Below are positions 19,204-30,122 of a stretch of DNA of 64,000 nt, piece by piece (positions within the stretch are counted from its first letter, which is position 1; every line of letters begins with the position of its first letter). Under the pieces are notes generated by a model, which saw only the letters and a list, made by a program, of their open reading frames with translations, was not told the DNA's origin and did no database searches. A program made the translations under genes and the position numbers. This DNA is from Agrobacterium cucumeris. GTDB lineage: Bacteria; Pseudomonadota; Alphaproteobacteria; Rhizobiales; Rhizobiaceae. The stretch is taken from contig NZ_CP080387.1 in NCBI RefSeq assembly GCF_030036535.1, positions 1-64,000 of the forward strand. The letters are read 5' to 3'.

Positions 19204-21918
19204 TTGACGGACGTTCTGACAACCGCTTCCCTGATCTCGGAGGAGAGCCGCGCGACGGCCACTCCGATGATGGAACAATATATCGAGATCAAGGCGAACA
19301 ATCCGGGTTCGCTGCTGTTTTACCGCATGGGCGATTTTTACGAATTGTTCTTTGACGATGCGGTCGAAGCCTCCCGTTCTCTGGGAATCACGCTGACGAA
19401 ACGTGGACAGCATATGGGGCATGATATTCCCATGTGCGGCGTTCCCGTCCACGCGGCGGACGACTATCTCCAGAAACTCATCCTGCGCGGTTATCGCGTT
19501 GCCGTCTGCGAGCAGGTGGAAGATCCCGCCGAGGCGAAGAAACGTGGCTCGAAATCCGTGGTCAAGCGTGATGTGGTGCGGCTCGTCACGCCCGGCACGC
19601 TGACCGAAGAAAAGCTGCTGTCGCCGACGGAATCCAACTATCTGATGGCGCTTGCCCGCATTCGTGGCAGTGCCGAGGCACAGTTTGCACTGGCCTGGAT
19701 CGATATTTCCACCGGCGTTTTCCGGTTGGCGGAAACCATGCTGACGCGGCTTCTCGCCGATATCTGGCGCATCGACCCGCGTGAGCTGATCGTTGCAGAC
19801 AGCCTGTTTCATGACGAGGAGCTGCGGCCGGTCTTCGACGTTCTCGGCCGCGTTGCGGTGCCGCAGCCGGCCATTCTTTTCGACAGCGCCACGGCGGAAG
19901 GGCGGATCGCCCGTTATTTCAACGTCTCGACGCTTGATGGTTTTGGCACGTTTTCGCGGGTGGAAATGGCTGCCGCTGCCGCTGCCGTCGCTTATGTCGA
20001 AAAGACCCAGATTGCCGAGCGTCCGCCTCTCGGCGCGCCGGAACGCGAAAGTGCTGCCTCCACCCTCTTCATCGATCCCGCCACCCGCGCCAATCTGGAG
20101 CTGGTGAAGACGCTATCAGGCGAAAGGGATGGATCGCTGCTGCATGCCCTCAACCGCACGGTGACCGGCGGTGGCGCGCGGATGCTGGCCGAGCGGCTGA
20201 TGTCGCCGCTCACCGACCCGGACAAGATCAATGCCCGCCTTGATGCCGTGGCCTATCTCATCGATGACGTCTCTCTCTGCGAAGACCTGCGCGACGCCTT
20301 GAAACATGTCGCGGATATGCCGCGCGCATTATCCCGCCTTGCGCTGGAGCGCGGCGGCCCGCGCGATCTCGGCGCTATCAGGCAGGGGCTGGCTTCGGCT
20401 GAAAAAATCGCGACTATTCTCGATGGCGGGTTGCTGCCGGATGAGTTGGCGACGGCTCTCAAGGATCTGAAAGCCTTGCCGGGCGGGCTGGAAGCCATGC
20501 TCGGCTCGATGCTCGCCGACGACCTGCCGCTTCTGAAGCGCGACGGCGGTTTCCTGCGTGACGGTGCCAATCCCGAACTTGACGAGGTGCGGGCGCTGCG
20601 CGACCAGTCGCGCCGGGTTATCGCCGGTCTGCAGCTGAAATATGCCGATGAGACTGGCATCAAGTCACTGAAGATCAAGCACAATAACGTTCTCGGTTAT
20701 TTCATCGAGGTGACGGCGGGCAATGCTGATGTGATGATGGCGACGGATGAGGCCAAGGCGCGCTTCATCCACCGTCAGACGATGGCGGGTGCCATGCGCT
20801 TCACCACCACCGAGCTTGCCGATCTCGAAAGCCGCATCGCCAATGCCGCAGCGCAGGCTCTGACCATGGAGCTGGAAGCCTTCGCCCGCATGGTCGAGGC
20901 CGTGGTGCAGCAGGCCGAAGCGATCAAGGCCGGTGCTTTCGCACTCGCCGTCATCGACGTCGCCTCAAGCCTCGCCTATCTCGCCACCGAGCAGGCCTAT
21001 TGCCGTCCGATTGTCGACGCCTCCATGACCTTTGCGATCAAGGGCGGGCGTCATCCGGTCGTAGAACAGGCGTTGCGGCGGCAATCGGCTGGACCCTTCA
21101 TCGCCAATAATTGCGATCTTTCGGCCGTCAATGGTGGCAAGAACGGTGCAATCTGGCTGCTCACCGGCCCGAACATGGGCGGTAAATCGACCTTCCTGCG
21201 CCAGAATGCGCTGATCGCCATTCTCGCGCAGATCGGCTCCTTCGTTCCGGCGGAAGCCGCCCATATCGGCATCGTCGACCGGCTGTTTTCCCGCGTCGGC
21301 GCTTCCGACGATCTGGCGCGCGGCCGTTCGACCTTCATGGTGGAGATGGTGGAAACCGCTGCCATCCTCAATCAGGCGACGGATCGCTCGCTGGTCATTC
21401 TGGACGAGATCGGCCGTGGTACTGCGACCTTTGACGGTCTTTCGATTGCCTGGGCAGCGGTCGAACATCTGCACGAGGTCAATCGTTGCCGTGGTCTCTT
21501 TGCCACCCATTTCCACGAGTTGACCGTTTTGTCGGAAAAACTCGGTCGCCTCTCCAATGCCACGATGCGGGTGAAGGAGTGGGAAGGCGACGTTATCTTC
21601 CTGCACGAAGTCGGACCAGGTGCAGCGGATCGCTCCTACGGTATTCAGGTCGCACGGCTTGCGGGCCTGCCGGCATCGGTGGTGGAGCGTGCTCGTGAAG
21701 TGCTGACGAAACTGGAGGATGCCGACCGTAAAAACCCCGCCAGCCAGCTGATTGATGATCTGCCGCTGTTCCAGATCGCCGTTCGCCGCGAAGAAACCCG
21801 CAAGGCCGGACCATCGAAAGTGGAGGAATCATTGAAGGGGATCAATCCCGACGAAATGACGCCACGTGAGGCATTGGACGCGCTCTATGCGTTAAAGAAA
21901 GAACTTGGCAAGGCTTGA
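19204..21918 (+). CDS. mutS: DNA mismatch repair protein MutS
   Basis: MutS recognises mismatches and small loops and starts repair with MutL. The protein of 904 residues contains the mismatch-binding motif [16 protein letters not shown] near residue 40, Walker [10 protein letters not shown] at 655-663 and Walker B VILDE at 731-735, followed by GRGTATFDG. The assigned start is TTG at 19204 (TTG ACG GAC GTT) with a weak upstream CAGG; the first ATG in frame is at 19267, so the N-terminus may be shorter. mutL is not in this window. Confidence 0.96.
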   Translation: MTDVLTTASLISEESRATATPMMEQYIEIKANNPGSLLFYRMGDFYELFFDDAVEASRSLGITLTKRGQHMGHDIPMCGVPVHAADDYLQKLILRGYRVAVCEQVEDPAEAKKRGSKSVVKRDVVRLVTPGTLTEEKLLSPTESNYLMALARIRGSAEAQFALAWIDISTGVFRLAETMLTRLLADIWRIDPRELIVADSLFHDEELRPVFDVLGRVAVPQPAILFDSATAEGRIARYFNVSTLDGFGTFSRVEMAAAAAAVAYVEKTQIAERPPLGAPERESAASTLFIDPATRANLELVKTLSGERDGSLLHALNRTVTGGGARMLAERLMSPLTDPDKINARLDAVAYLIDDVSLCEDLRDALKHVADMPRALSRLALERGGPRDLGAIRQGLASAEKIATILDGGLLPDELATALKDLKALPGGLEAMLGSMLADDLPLLKRDGGFLRDGANPELDEVRALRDQSRRVIAGLQLKYADETGIKSLKIKHNNVLGYFIEVTAGNADVMMATDEAKARFIHRQTMAGAMRFTTTELADLESRIANAAAQALTMELEAFARMVEAVVQQAEAIKAGAFALAVIDVASSLAYLATEQAYCRPIVDASMTFAIKGGRHPVVEQALRRQSAGPFIANNCDLSAVNGGKNGAIWLLTGPNMGGKSTFLRQNALIAILAQIGSFVPAEAAHIGIVDRLFSRVGASDDLARGRSTFMVEMVETAAILNQATDRSLVILDEIGRGTATFDGLSIAWAAVEHLHEVNRCRGLFATHFHELTVLSEKLGRLSNATMRVKEWEGDVIFLHEVGPGAADRSYGIQVARLAGLPASVVERAREVLTKLEDADRKNPASQLIDDLPLFQIAVRREETRKAGPSKVEESLKGINPDEMTPREALDALYALKKELGKA

Positions 21919-22063
21919 ACTTTTTGCGCATCGAATTTTCCGAAAACCGCTGACACTTTTCGGTTCGATGCGGAGACTGCCTGTCCATCGCCTTTAAAAC
22001 TCGCTATAGGACACTCCCATCGCAAGCGGTGGGATTTCCCACAGGACATGGATACCGGCATAG

Positions 22064-24892
22064 ATGGCCATCAAGGACCTGGATTTTTCCGAAATTCTCG
22101 ATGTCTCGGCGCTGAAGCGCGACTGTGACATCATCTTTAAGGAAGATGGCAAGCGCATCGCCGATGTCAGGTCCGACCTTCTGCCGCTGTTTCGCAAGGC
22201 CAGCACGGAAGGCCGGGAAAAGGTCCGCGAACTGCTGAAGGCCGATGGCAGCGGCATTGATTGCGCCCGCCGCATTTCCTGGCTTCAGGACCGCCTGATC
22301 GAGACGCTTTATGATCTCGCCTGCCAATATGCCTATCCGAAGGATGCCCCGCAGATCGCGGTGGCGGCCGTCGGTGGTTATGGCCGCGGCACACTGGCGC
22401 CGGGATCGGACATCGACCTCCTGTTCCTGCTGCCCGCGAAAAATACGCCTGATATGCACAAGGCCGTGGAGTTCGTGCTTTATCTGCTCTGGGATCTCGG
22501 CTTCAAGGTTGGCCATGCCACCCGCACAGTGGATGAGTGCATTCGCCTGTCCAAATCCGATATGACGATCAGGACCGCAATTCTGGAAGTGCGGGCGATC
22601 TGCGGCAAGAAATCTTTGACCGACGATCTGGAAAAACGCTTCGAGGCGGAAGTCGTCACCGGCACCGGCCCGGAATTCATCGCCGCCAAGCTCGCGGAGC
22701 GTGACCAGCGTCACCGCAAGGCTGGCGACACGCGTTATCTGGTGGAGCCGAACGTCAAGGAAGGCAAGGGCGGCCTGCGCGATCTGCACACGCTGTTCTG
22801 GATCGCCAAATATTATTACCACGTTCGCGATACCGCCGATCTCGTCAAGCTCGGTGTTCTGTCGCGGCGTGAACTCAGACTGTTCGAGAAGGCCGATGAT
22901 TTTCTCTGGGCTGTCCGTTGCCAGATGCATTTCATCACCAATAAAGCGGAAGAGCGCCTTTCTTTCGATATTCAGCGCGAGATCGCCGATGCGCTGAACT
23001 ACCAGCCGCGCCCCGGCCTTTCGGCCGTCGAGCGCTTCATGAAGCATTATTTCCTCGTGGCGAAGGATGTGGGTGACCTCACCCGCATCGTCTGCGCTGC
23101 ACTGGAAGACCGGCAGGCGAAGGATGTACCGGGCCTCTCCGGCGTTCTCAGCCGATTCGCCCATCGTGTGCGTAAAATTCCGGGTTCGGTAGAATTCGTC
23201 GAGGATAGGGGGCGCATCGCGCTGGCCAAACCTGACGTCTTCAAGAATGACCCGGTTAATATGATCCGGCTGTTCCACATCGCCGATATCAACAATCTCG
23301 AACTGCACCCGGATGCCTTGCGCGTCGTCACGCGCTCGCTGTCGCTCATCAACGATACTTTGCGCGAAAGCGAGGAGGCGAATCGGCTTTTCCTGTCGAT
23401 CCTCACCTCTCGGCGTGATCCTGCATTGACGCTTCGACGTATGAATGAGGCAGGTGTTCTCGGCAAATTCATTCCGGAATTCGGCAAGATCGTCGCGATG
23501 ATGCAGTTCAACATGTATCATCACTATACCGTGGACGAGCACCTGATCCGTTCGGTCGGTGTGTTGTCCGAGGTGGACAAGGGGACGGCTGTCGATGCCC
23601 ATCCGCTGGCCAACCAGCTGATGCCGGGTCTTGAGGAGCGCGAAGCGCTTTATGTCGCCGTCCTGCTGCATGATGTGGCCAAGGGGCGGCAGGAAGACCA
23701 CTCGATTGCCGGCGCGCGCGTGGCCCGCAAGCTGTGCCAGCGTTTCCGCCTCACCGGCAAGCAGACCGAAACCGTCGTCTGGCTGATCGAGCAGCATCTC
23801 CTGATGTCCATGGTCGCCCAGACACGCGATCTGCACGACCGCAAGACCATCACCGATTTCGCCGACAAGGTGCAATCCATGGAGCGGCTGAAGATGCTGC
23901 TCATCCTGACGGTCTGCGATATTCGCGCCGTTGGTCCAGGTGTGTGGAACGGCTGGAAAGGGCAACTGCTGCGCTCGCTTTATTACGAGACGGAACTGCT
24001 GCTTTCCGGTGGCTTCTCGGAAGTCTCTCGCAAGGAACGCGCGCAGATCGCCCGGCAGGCGCTTTACGAAGCACTGGACGACTGGGGCCAAAAGGCGCGG
24101 CGCAAATATACCAAGCTGCATTACGAGCCCTATCTGCTCACGGTGGCGCTGGAAGATCAGGTGCGCCACACCCGCTTCATCCGCGAGGCCGACAAGCAGG
24201 AAAAGGCACTGTCGACCATGGTGCGTACCCATTCCTTCCACGCGATTACGGAAATTACCGTGCTGGCGCCCGACCATCCGCGCCTGCTGTCGATCATAAC
24301 AGGGGCCTGCGCGGCGGCCGGCGCCAACATTGCCGATGCGCAGATTTTCACCACATCGGATGGACGGGCGCTCGATACGATCCTCATCAACCGTGAATTT
24401 CCGATCGATGAAGATGAGATGCGGCGCGGCAACAATGTCGGCAAGCTCATCGAGGAGGTTCTGTCGGGCAAGCAGCGCCTGCCGGAGATGATCGCGACGC
24501 GCACCAAGAGCCGCAGGAAAAAAAGCGCCTTCATCATTCCGCCCTCGGTCATCATTTCCAACGGGCTGTCGAACAAGTTCACCGTTATCGAAGTCGAGTG
24601 CCTCGACCGGCCGGGTCTGCTGGCGGATATGACGGCTGTCATCGCCGATCTGTCGCTCGATATTCATTCCGCCCGCATCACCACCTTTGGCGAAAAGGTC
24701 ATCGACACCTTCTATGTGACTGATCTCTTCGGGCAGAAGGTGACGAATGACAACCGGCAGGCCAGCATCGCCACCCGCCTGAAGGCGGTGATGAGCGAGC
24801 AGGAAGACGAATTGCGCGACCGCATGCCGAACGGCATCATCGCCCATCCCGACGTGGCCGCATTACCGGCCGCGCGCACGGCAAAGGCTTGA
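22064..24892 (+). CDS. glnD: Bifunctional uridylyltransferase/uridylyl-removing enzyme GlnD
   Basis: GlnD is the glutamine sensor that uridylylates or deuridylylates PII proteins. The 942-residue protein has all four domains: nucleotidyltransferase motif [19 protein letters not shown] from residue 104, a GlnE-like helical region, an HD domain with His536-Asp537 in [15 protein letters not shown] for deuridylylation, and two C-terminal ACT domains starting near 729 ([17 protein letters not shown]) and 840 ([17 protein letters not shown]). It is followed after 7 bases by murJ. PII genes are not in this window. Confidence 0.97.
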   Translation: MAIKDLDFSEILDVSALKRDCDIIFKEDGKRIADVRSDLLPLFRKASTEGREKVRELLKADGSGIDCARRISWLQDRLIETLYDLACQYAYPKDAPQIAVAAVGGYGRGTLAPGSDIDLLFLLPAKNTPDMHKAVEFVLYLLWDLGFKVGHATRTVDECIRLSKSDMTIRTAILEVRAICGKKSLTDDLEKRFEAEVVTGTGPEFIAAKLAERDQRHRKAGDTRYLVEPNVKEGKGGLRDLHTLFWIAKYYYHVRDTADLVKLGVLSRRELRLFEKADDFLWAVRCQMHFITNKAEERLSFDIQREIADALNYQPRPGLSAVERFMKHYFLVAKDVGDLTRIVCAALEDRQAKDVPGLSGVLSRFAHRVRKIPGSVEFVEDRGRIALAKPDVFKNDPVNMIRLFHIADINNLELHPDALRVVTRSLSLINDTLRESEEANRLFLSILTSRRDPALTLRRMNEAGVLGKFIPEFGKIVAMMQFNMYHHYTVDEHLIRSVGVLSEVDKGTAVDAHPLANQLMPGLEEREALYVAVLLHDVAKGRQEDHSIAGARVARKLCQRFRLTGKQTETVVWLIEQHLLMSMVAQTRDLHDRKTITDFADKVQSMERLKMLLILTVCDIRAVGPGVWNGWKGQLLRSLYYETELLLSGGFSEVSRKERAQIARQALYEALDDWGQKARRKYTKLHYEPYLLTVALEDQVRHTRFIREADKQEKALSTMVRTHSFHAITEITVLAPDHPRLLSIITGACAAAGANIADAQIFTTSDGRALDTILINREFPIDEDEMRRGNNVGKLIEEVLSGKQRLPEMIATRTKSRRKKSAFIIPPSVIISNGLSNKFTVIEVECLDRPGLLADMTAVIADLSLDIHSARITTFGEKVIDTFYVTDLFGQKVTNDNRQASIATRLKAVMSEQEDELRDRMPNGIIAHPDVAALPAARTAKA

Positions 24893-24899
24893 AGCGCCC

Positions 24900-26489
24900 A
24901 TGAGTCTGATCGGCAAGTTCGCCACCGTCGGCACCGCCACGCTCGGCAGCCGCATCTTCGGCTTTCTGCGGGAAACCCTGATGGCAGCCGCCGTCGGCAC
25001 CGGCCCGGTGGCCGATGCCTTCAATGCCGCTTTCCGTTTTCCGAACACCTTCCGGCGACTTTTTGCCGAAGGCGCGTTCAACTCGGCTTTCGTGCCGCTC
25101 TTCGCCAAGGAAATCGAGGCGAACGGCATGGAGGGCGCAAGGCGCTTTTCCGAGGAAGTTTTCGGCGTCCTGTTCACCGTACTTCTGGCGCTGACAATTC
25201 TGATGGAATTGTCCATGCCGTTCATCGTGCGTACCGTGATTGCGCCGGGCTTCCTCGAAGATCCGGTGAAGTTCGATAACACGGTGCATCTTGCCACCAT
25301 CATGTTCCCCTATCTCGCCTGCATGTCGCTGGCGGCGATGATGGGTGGCATGTTGAACTCGCTGCACCGCTATTTCGCGGCTGCTATCGCTCCGGTTTTC
25401 CTCAACATCATCCTGATCGGCGTGCTCGCCTGGGCATGGTGGAAGAATTATGATCCCCTGCAGGTGGGTTATGCCCTTTCCTGGGGGGTGATGGTGGCGG
25501 GTCTGGTGCAGCTTGCCATCGTCTGGATTGCCGTGCGCAACGCCGGCATGAGGATCGGTTTCCGCAGGCCGCGGCTGACGAAGAATGTGCAGCGCCTTCT
25601 GGTCCTCGCGCTGCCGGCGGCAATTACCGGCGGTATCACCCAGATCAACCTGCTCATCAATACCAATATCGCCTCCTCTGGCGAAGGAGTGATCTCCTCG
25701 CTTGCCTATGCGGACCGGATTTACCAGCTCCCGCTCGGTGTCGTCGGTATCGCTGTCGCCACCGTGCTTCTGCCGGAACTGGCGCGCGCCCTGCGCGGTG
25801 GCCATATGGTCGAGGCGGGTAGCCTGCAGAACCGTTCGGTCGAATTCGTACTCTTCCTGACCTTGCCCGCTGCCGCTGCCCTTCTCGTCATGGCGGAACC
25901 GATTGTCCGTTTTCTCTATGAGCGCGGCAATTTCTCGCCGTCCGCCACCATCACTGTTGCGCAAATCCTCGGCATCTATGGTCTTGGCCTGCCGGCTTTC
26001 GTGCTGATAAAGGCCTTCATTCCGGGCTTCTTCGCCCGCGAAGACACCCGCACACCGATGATTTTCGCAGCAATTTCCGTGGTGGTGAACGTCTCGCTGG
26101 CGCTGACGCTGTTTCCGCGTCTCGGCGGTCCGGGCATCGCCATTGCTGAAATCACCGCCGGCTGGGTCAATGCCGCCTTGCTGTTTGCCATGCTCCTGTG
26201 GCGCGGCCACTGGCAGGTGGATATTCCGCTGCTGACCCGCATTCCGCGACTGCTCCTGGCTGCCGCCCTCATGGCGGGCTTCGTGCACTATGCGCTGACC
26301 TGGTTGAGCTTCGAGCTGTCTTCGGCCTCGTCGATTTTCGTTCGGGCCGGCACCATCATGGCTCTCGTTTTTGCCGCCATGCTGGTTTACTTCGTGCTGG
26401 CCTTCGCTTCCGGCGGCGCTGATATCGGCATGGTCAAGCGCGCCATTCGCAAGCGCGGCAAAAAGAACGCCGAGACGGAGGCTGGCTGA
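24900..26489 (+). CDS. murJ: Lipid II flippase MurJ (MviN)
   Basis: MurJ flips lipid II across the inner membrane for peptidoglycan synthesis. The 529-residue product is a polytopic membrane protein with about 14 predicted helices. Family-typical N-terminal sequence is SRIFGFLRETLMAAAVGTGPVADAF and NTFRRLFAEGAFNSAFVPLF. The C-terminal tail is basic. It begins 7 bases after glnD and its stop overlaps the next ATG, so it lies in a glnD-murJ-VOC gene-trpS string. This order is also seen in other rhizobia as I recall. Confidence 0.96.
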   Translation: MSLIGKFATVGTATLGSRIFGFLRETLMAAAVGTGPVADAFNAAFRFPNTFRRLFAEGAFNSAFVPLFAKEIEANGMEGARRFSEEVFGVLFTVLLALTILMELSMPFIVRTVIAPGFLEDPVKFDNTVHLATIMFPYLACMSLAAMMGGMLNSLHRYFAAAIAPVFLNIILIGVLAWAWWKNYDPLQVGYALSWGVMVAGLVQLAIVWIAVRNAGMRIGFRRPRLTKNVQRLLVLALPAAITGGITQINLLINTNIASSGEGVISSLAYADRIYQLPLGVVGIAVATVLLPELARALRGGHMVEAGSLQNRSVEFVLFLTLPAAAALLVMAEPIVRFLYERGNFSPSATITVAQILGIYGLGLPAFVLIKAFIPGFFAREDTRTPMIFAAISVVVNVSLALTLFPRLGGPGIAIAEITAGWVNAALLFAMLLWRGHWQVDIPLLTRIPRLLLAAALMAGFVHYALTWLSFELSSASSIFVRAGTIMALVFAAMLVYFVLAFASGGADIGMVKRAIRKRGKKNAETEAG

Positions 26490-26893
26490 TGTCCTTTGCT
26501 GAAAATCGCCGCATCGCCCTCGTCACCCTCGTTGTCGATGACTACGATCGGGCAAAGGCGTTTTATTGCGAGGTTCTGGGGTTTGAGTGCCTCTCCGATC
26601 AGCCGCTTGGTGATGGCAAAAGATGGCTGGTGGTGAAACCTCAAGGCACCGATGGCTGCGCCCTGTTGCTTGCCGAGGCCGATGGTGAATCGCAGCGGCT
26701 TGCCATTGGCAACCAGACCGGCGGACGTGTCGGGTTTTTCCTCAATACCGATGATTTTCAAAGCGACTACGAGACGATGCTGGCGCGCGGCGTGCGCTTT
26801 TTGGAAGAGCCGCGCCACGAGGTTTACGGCTCCGTCGCGGTCTTTGTCGACCCATACGGAAATCGCTGGGATCTTCTTCAGCCGCGCGGCTGA
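26489..26893 (+). CDS. VOC (glyoxalase/bleomycin-resistance) superfamily protein
   Basis: A single VOC-fold protein of 134 residues. It starts with TLVVDDYDRAKAFYCEVLGF, the usual first beta-alpha unit, and ends with VAVFVDPYGNRWDLLQPRG, the usual second metal-ligand strand. Potential metal ligands cannot be fixed with certainty, and substrate is unknown; family members include glyoxalases, dioxygenases and antibiotic-binding proteins. Its ATG overlaps the murJ stop by one base, implying co-translation. Confidence 0.82.
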   Translation: MSFAENRRIALVTLVVDDYDRAKAFYCEVLGFECLSDQPLGDGKRWLVVKPQGTDGCALLLAEADGESQRLAIGNQTGGRVGFFLNTDDFQSDYETMLARGVRFLEEPRHEVYGSVAVFVDPYGNRWDLLQPRG

Positions 26894-26909
26894 CATGCCC
26901 TGAAACCGC

Positions 26910-26937
26910 TTGATTGCGAGGGGCTGCGGGTGCATAA
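26910..26937 (+). promoter_or_regulatory. Possible trpS promoter
   Basis: TTGATT (26910-26915), a 16-base spacer and GCATAA (26932-26937) lie 57 bases before the trpS ATG. The -10 is imperfect, and read-through from the VOC gene is also possible. Confidence 0.35.
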
Positions 26938-26994
26938 GCGCGTGCAATTCAAATCACGGGGCGGGGCCCTCCACAAGCCTTTTCGAGGACGACA

Positions 26995-28059
26995 ATGAAC
27001 GTATTCAAGCCGCTGGTTTTCTCGGGCGTCCAGCCGACCGGCAATCTGCATCTCGGCAATTATCTCGGCGCTATCCGCAAGTTCGTGGCTTTGCAGGAAG
27101 ATAACGACTGCATCTATTGCGTCGTCGACATGCACGCCATCACTGCCCAGCTCGTTCATTCCGATCTGAAGGCGCAGACCCGCTCGATTGCGGCCGCCTT
27201 CATCGCCTCGGGCATCGACCCCGTAAAGCACATCGTCTTCAACCAGTCGGCCGTGCCGCAGCATGCGGAACTGGCATGGGTTTTCAACTGCGTGGCGCGC
27301 ATCGGCTGGATGGAGCGCATGACGCAGTTCAAGGACAAGTCCGGCAAGAATGCCGAACAGGTTTCGCTCGGTCTGCTTGCCTATCCGAGCCTGATGGCCG
27401 CCGACATTCTCGTCTACCGCGCCACTCACGTTCCTGTTGGTGACGACCAGAAGCAGCATCTGGAACTGGCTCGCGATATCGCCCAGAAATTCAACATCGA
27501 TTTCGGCGACCATATCCGCAATGCCGGTCTCGGCCTCGATATCAAGGTGGGCGACGAGCCGGTGCACGCCTATTTCCCGATGGTGGAGCCGCTGATCGGT
27601 GGCCCGGCGCCGCGTGTCATGTCTCTGAAGGACGGCACCAAAAAGATGTCGAAGTCCGACCCGTCCGACCTGTCGCGCATCAACCTGATGGACGACGTCG
27701 ACGCGATCTCGAAGAAGATCAAGAAGGCAAAGACCGATCCCGACGCGCTGCCGAGCGAAGTGGAAGGCCTGAAGGGCCGCCCCGAGGCGGAAAACCTCGT
27801 CGGCATCTATGCCGCTCTCTCCGACAAGACGAAGGCGGACGTTCTGGCCGAATTCGGTGGACAGCAATTCTCGGCCTTCAAGCCGGCACTCGTCGAACTT
27901 GCCGTCAACGTGCTCGCGCCGGTCAACAACGAGATGCGCCGCCTTCTCGATGACCCGACCCATATCGACGCCATCCTCAAAGAGGGCGGTGAGCGGGCGC
28001 GTACTATTGCCGAAAAGACGATGAACGAGGTGCGCGACATCATCGGCTTCCTGCGCTGA
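26995..28059 (+). CDS. trpS: Tryptophanyl-tRNA synthetase
   Basis: TrpS charges tRNA-Trp. This class I synthetase of 354 residues carries the HIGH-type motif TGNLHLGNY at 15-23 and the KMSKS loop KKMSKSD near 215-221. The start ATG at 26995 sits behind a CGAGGAC ribosome binding site. A hairpin at 28120-28139 may terminate it. Length and motif placement are normal for the bacterial enzyme. Confidence 0.97.
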   Translation: MNVFKPLVFSGVQPTGNLHLGNYLGAIRKFVALQEDNDCIYCVVDMHAITAQLVHSDLKAQTRSIAAAFIASGIDPVKHIVFNQSAVPQHAELAWVFNCVARIGWMERMTQFKDKSGKNAEQVSLGLLAYPSLMAADILVYRATHVPVGDDQKQHLELARDIAQKFNIDFGDHIRNAGLGLDIKVGDEPVHAYFPMVEPLIGGPAPRVMSLKDGTKKMSKSDPSDLSRINLMDDVDAISKKIKKAKTDPDALPSEVEGLKGRPEAENLVGIYAALSDKTKADVLAEFGGQQFSAFKPALVELAVNVLAPVNNEMRRLLDDPTHIDAILKEGGERARTIAEKTMNEVRDIIGFLR

Positions 28060-28111
28060 GAAGTCGCTGCCGCGCTGATGCGGCGGGCGGTTTGCGCCTG
28101 CCGTGATTTGA

Positions 28112-28139
28112 TATAATCTCCGCCCGAACCGTCGGGCGG
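28112..28139 (+). promoter_or_regulatory. Possible usp promoter -10 followed by a hairpin
   Basis: A perfect TATAAT (28112-28117) lacks a strong -35 (GGTTTG at 28089-28094 is the candidate at 17-base spacing). Immediately downstream, CCGCCCGA (28120-28127) / TCGGGCGG (28132-28139) with loop ACCG forms an 8-bp stem. The hairpin could terminate trpS or form the 5' end of the usp transcript. Confidence 0.4.
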
Positions 28140-28173
28140 TTCTCGGATCACGGCGGACCTAAGGGAGTGCGGA

Positions 28174-28665
28174 ATGGTTTCAACACGGCTGTCGCGTCTG
28201 GAAGGGCATCGTCGCAAATTTCTCGCTGTTATCGACGACACACCGGAATGTGAAAGGGCCGTGCATTATGCCGGTCGTCGCGCCAAGAATTCCAATGGCG
28301 GGCTGGTGCTGCTCTACATGATCCCGGAAGGCGATTTCCAGCAATGGCTGGGTGTCGAGCAGATCATGCGGGCCGAGGCCCGCGAGGAGGCGGAAGCCAC
28401 GCTTGCCAAGATTGCCCAGAAGGTGCGTGAGACAATCGGCATCGAGCCTGAAGCGGTGATCCGCGAAGGCAGCGCCACCGAGCAGATCCACGGGCTGATC
28501 GAGGAAGACCGCGATATCGCCATTCTCGTGCTGGCGGCGGGTTCGACAAAGGAAGGGCCGGGGCCGCTCGTTTCTTCCATCGCTGGGCGAGGGGCAGCCT
28601 TCCCCATTCCCGTCACTGTCCTGCCGGATACGCTCACGGATGAGGAAATCGATGCGCTCTGCTGA
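28174..28665 (+). CDS. Universal stress protein (UspA family)
   Basis: The protein has 163 residues, a single USP domain: beta strand 1 KFLAVIDDTPECERAVHYAG and a distal ILVLAAGSTKEGPGPLVSSI region in the place of the ATP-binding G-x(2)-G-x(9)-G(S/T) loop. The loop here is G-S-T-K-E-G-P-G-P-L-V-S-S, so nucleotide binding is plausible but not certain. AAGGGAG precedes the ATG. It stands alone between trpS and nfuA; its stress signal cannot be inferred. Confidence 0.85.
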   Translation: MVSTRLSRLEGHRRKFLAVIDDTPECERAVHYAGRRAKNSNGGLVLLYMIPEGDFQQWLGVEQIMRAEAREEAEATLAKIAQKVRETIGIEPEAVIREGSATEQIHGLIEEDRDIAILVLAAGSTKEGPGPLVSSIAGRGAAFPIPVTVLPDTLTDEEIDALC

Positions 28666-28727
28666 TCCGGGTTTCGGACAAGATTTAGGGGCTGACGATT
28701 TCTTGAATGTAATTATCATGTCAGGGC

Positions 28728-28770
28728 TTGAAGTGAAGCTTCGCCGGGCGTATTTTGGAAGAATTCTAAA
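28728..28770 (+). promoter_or_regulatory. nfuA promoter overlapped by a candidate Irr (iron control) box
   Basis: TTGAAG (28728-28733), a 17-base spacer and TATTTT (28751-28756) form a good housekeeping promoter. The near-perfect inverted repeat TTTGGAA-GAA-TTCTAAA (28754-28770) overlaps the -10 and expected start site. It differs at one arm position from the TTTAGAA-N3-TTCTAAA pattern of Irr-binding iron control elements in Rhizobiales (recalled consensus). A regulator bound here would block transcription. The ATG at 28805 follows AAGGAG. Confidence 0.6.
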
Positions 28771-28804
28771 TTACGAGGCGTGAACCGCGACCTCGAAGGA
28801 GACG

Positions 28805-29371
28805 ATGATGTTCATTCAGACGGAAGCCACGCCCAACCCCGCCACGCTGAAGTTTTTGCCCGGCAAGGTGGTGCTGGAAAGCGGGACAGCTGAGTTTCTC
28901 AATCCTTCGCAGGCGCAGGCTTCTCCGCTGGCGGAGCGTCTCTTTACGATTCCCGGCGTCACCGGCGTTTATTTCGGCTTCGATTTCATAACCGTCACCA
29001 AAGACGATGCGGAATGGCAGCACCTGAAGCCCGCCATTCTCGGTTCGATCATGGAACACTTCATGTCCGGTCGCCCGATCATGGGTACGGCGATTGCGGC
29101 GGAAGTCTCGGACGAAGAGGACGAGTTTTTCGAAGAGGGTGACGAGACAATCGTCGCCACGATCAAGGAACTGCTGGAAACGCGTGTGCGTCCTGCCGTG
29201 GCGCAGGATGGCGGCGACATCACTTTCCGTGGTTTCCGTGATGGCACCGTCTTCCTGAACATGAAGGGCGCCTGCTCGGGTTGCCCGTCCTCCACGGCCA
29301 CGCTGAAGCACGGCGTTCAGAACCTGCTTCGTCATTTCGTGCCAGAAGTGCGCGAAGTCGAAGCAGTATGA
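28805..29371 (+). CDS. nfuA: NfuA-type Fe-S cluster carrier
   Basis: Nfu proteins deliver iron-sulfur clusters to apo-enzymes. The 188-residue protein has the N-terminal Nfu_N domain (MMFIQTEATPNPATLKFLPG to about residue 90), an acidic linker (DEEDEFFEEGDE) and a C-terminal NifU-like domain with the cluster-binding CxxC at Cys157 and Cys160 (GACSGCPS). Two adjacent ATGs (28805, 28808) lie behind AAGGAG. The upstream iron-box candidate fits a role in iron economy. miaB, an Fe-S client, lies 2.6 kb downstream. Confidence 0.93.
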   Translation: MMFIQTEATPNPATLKFLPGKVVLESGTAEFLNPSQAQASPLAERLFTIPGVTGVYFGFDFITVTKDDAEWQHLKPAILGSIMEHFMSGRPIMGTAIAAEVSDEEDEFFEEGDETIVATIKELLETRVRPAVAQDGGDITFRGFRDGTVFLNMKGACSGCPSSTATLKHGVQNLLRHFVPEVREVEAV

Positions 29372-29392
29372 CATCGTAAGCCAGGTCCCGAC

Positions 29393-30061
29393 ATGATTGT
29401 TCTCGCACTCGACACGTCAGGTGTGGATTGTTCAGCCTGCGTCTATGACAGCGCCTCCGACAGGGTGCTCGGCGAGGTGTGCGAAATGATCGGCAAGGGC
29501 CATGCCGAAAGGCTGATGGCCGTCATCGATGGCGCCTTGCAGCAGGCGCAACTCCCGCTGCAGAAGGTTGAGCGCATCGCCGTGACCATCGGTCCGGGCT
29601 CCTTCACTGGCATTCGTGTCGGTGTTGCCGCTGCGCGCGGCTTTGCCCTGTCGCTTGGCGTCGAGGCTGTTGGCATCACCACGCTTGAAACGCTTGCCCT
29701 GCATCATCTGCTGACAAATCCCGGCCGGCCCGTGGCCGTCGGGCTGGATGCCAAACGTGGCGAAGCCTATCTCCAGACTTTCGCGGCGGATGGATCGCCG
29801 CTCGCTGAGGCGACACTTTTGTCTCTGAATGATGCCAGGGGCGTTCTTTCCGGTTTCGATGGTGCCGTGATTGGTTCGGCCGCGCCGCTGTTTGCAGGAG
29901 AGGAAATTGGCTCGGGGCCGGACCATTTCCCAATTGCCTCAATTGCACGCTCGGCGGCGCGCAAGCCGGCGGGTCAGCCGAAACCTGCGCCGCTTTATCT
30001 GCGCGGTCCGGATGCCCGTCCGCAAACCGGTTTTGCGCTGGCACGCCAGGACGTTGCCTGA
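29393..30061 (+). CDS. tsaB: tRNA threonylcarbamoyladenosine synthesis protein TsaB
   Basis: TsaB is a non-catalytic ASKHA-fold partner of TsaD in the t6A37 modification of ANN-decoding tRNAs. The 222-residue protein begins ALDTSGVDCSACVYD and contains the family hallmark VTIGPGSFTGIRVGVAAARG. It is followed by rimI, its usual neighbour. In the same region, miaB modifies A37 of other tRNAs. tsaD and tsaE are outside the window. Confidence 0.93.
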   Translation: MIVLALDTSGVDCSACVYDSASDRVLGEVCEMIGKGHAERLMAVIDGALQQAQLPLQKVERIAVTIGPGSFTGIRVGVAAARGFALSLGVEAVGITTLETLALHHLLTNPGRPVAVGLDAKRGEAYLQTFAADGSPLAEATLLSLNDARGVLSGFDGAVIGSAAPLFAGEEIGSGPDHFPIASIARSAARKPAGQPKPAPLYLRGPDARPQTGFALARQDVA

Positions 30062-30122
30062 TAGGGCATTGCCCGTGAATGATTCCTGTAATGCCCGATT
30101 CTTTTGATGCCAGATTCCTATT

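Noticed and set aside
18166..19812. A 548-codon minus-strand open frame across olsB and mutS
   Set aside because: It spans two genes and an intergenic region with no homologous motifs; both real genes are on the plus strand.
22004..24847. A 947-codon open frame antisense to glnD
   Set aside because: It exactly mirrors glnD and comes from high-GC codon bias; the protein it would make has no recognisable domain while glnD has all four family domains.
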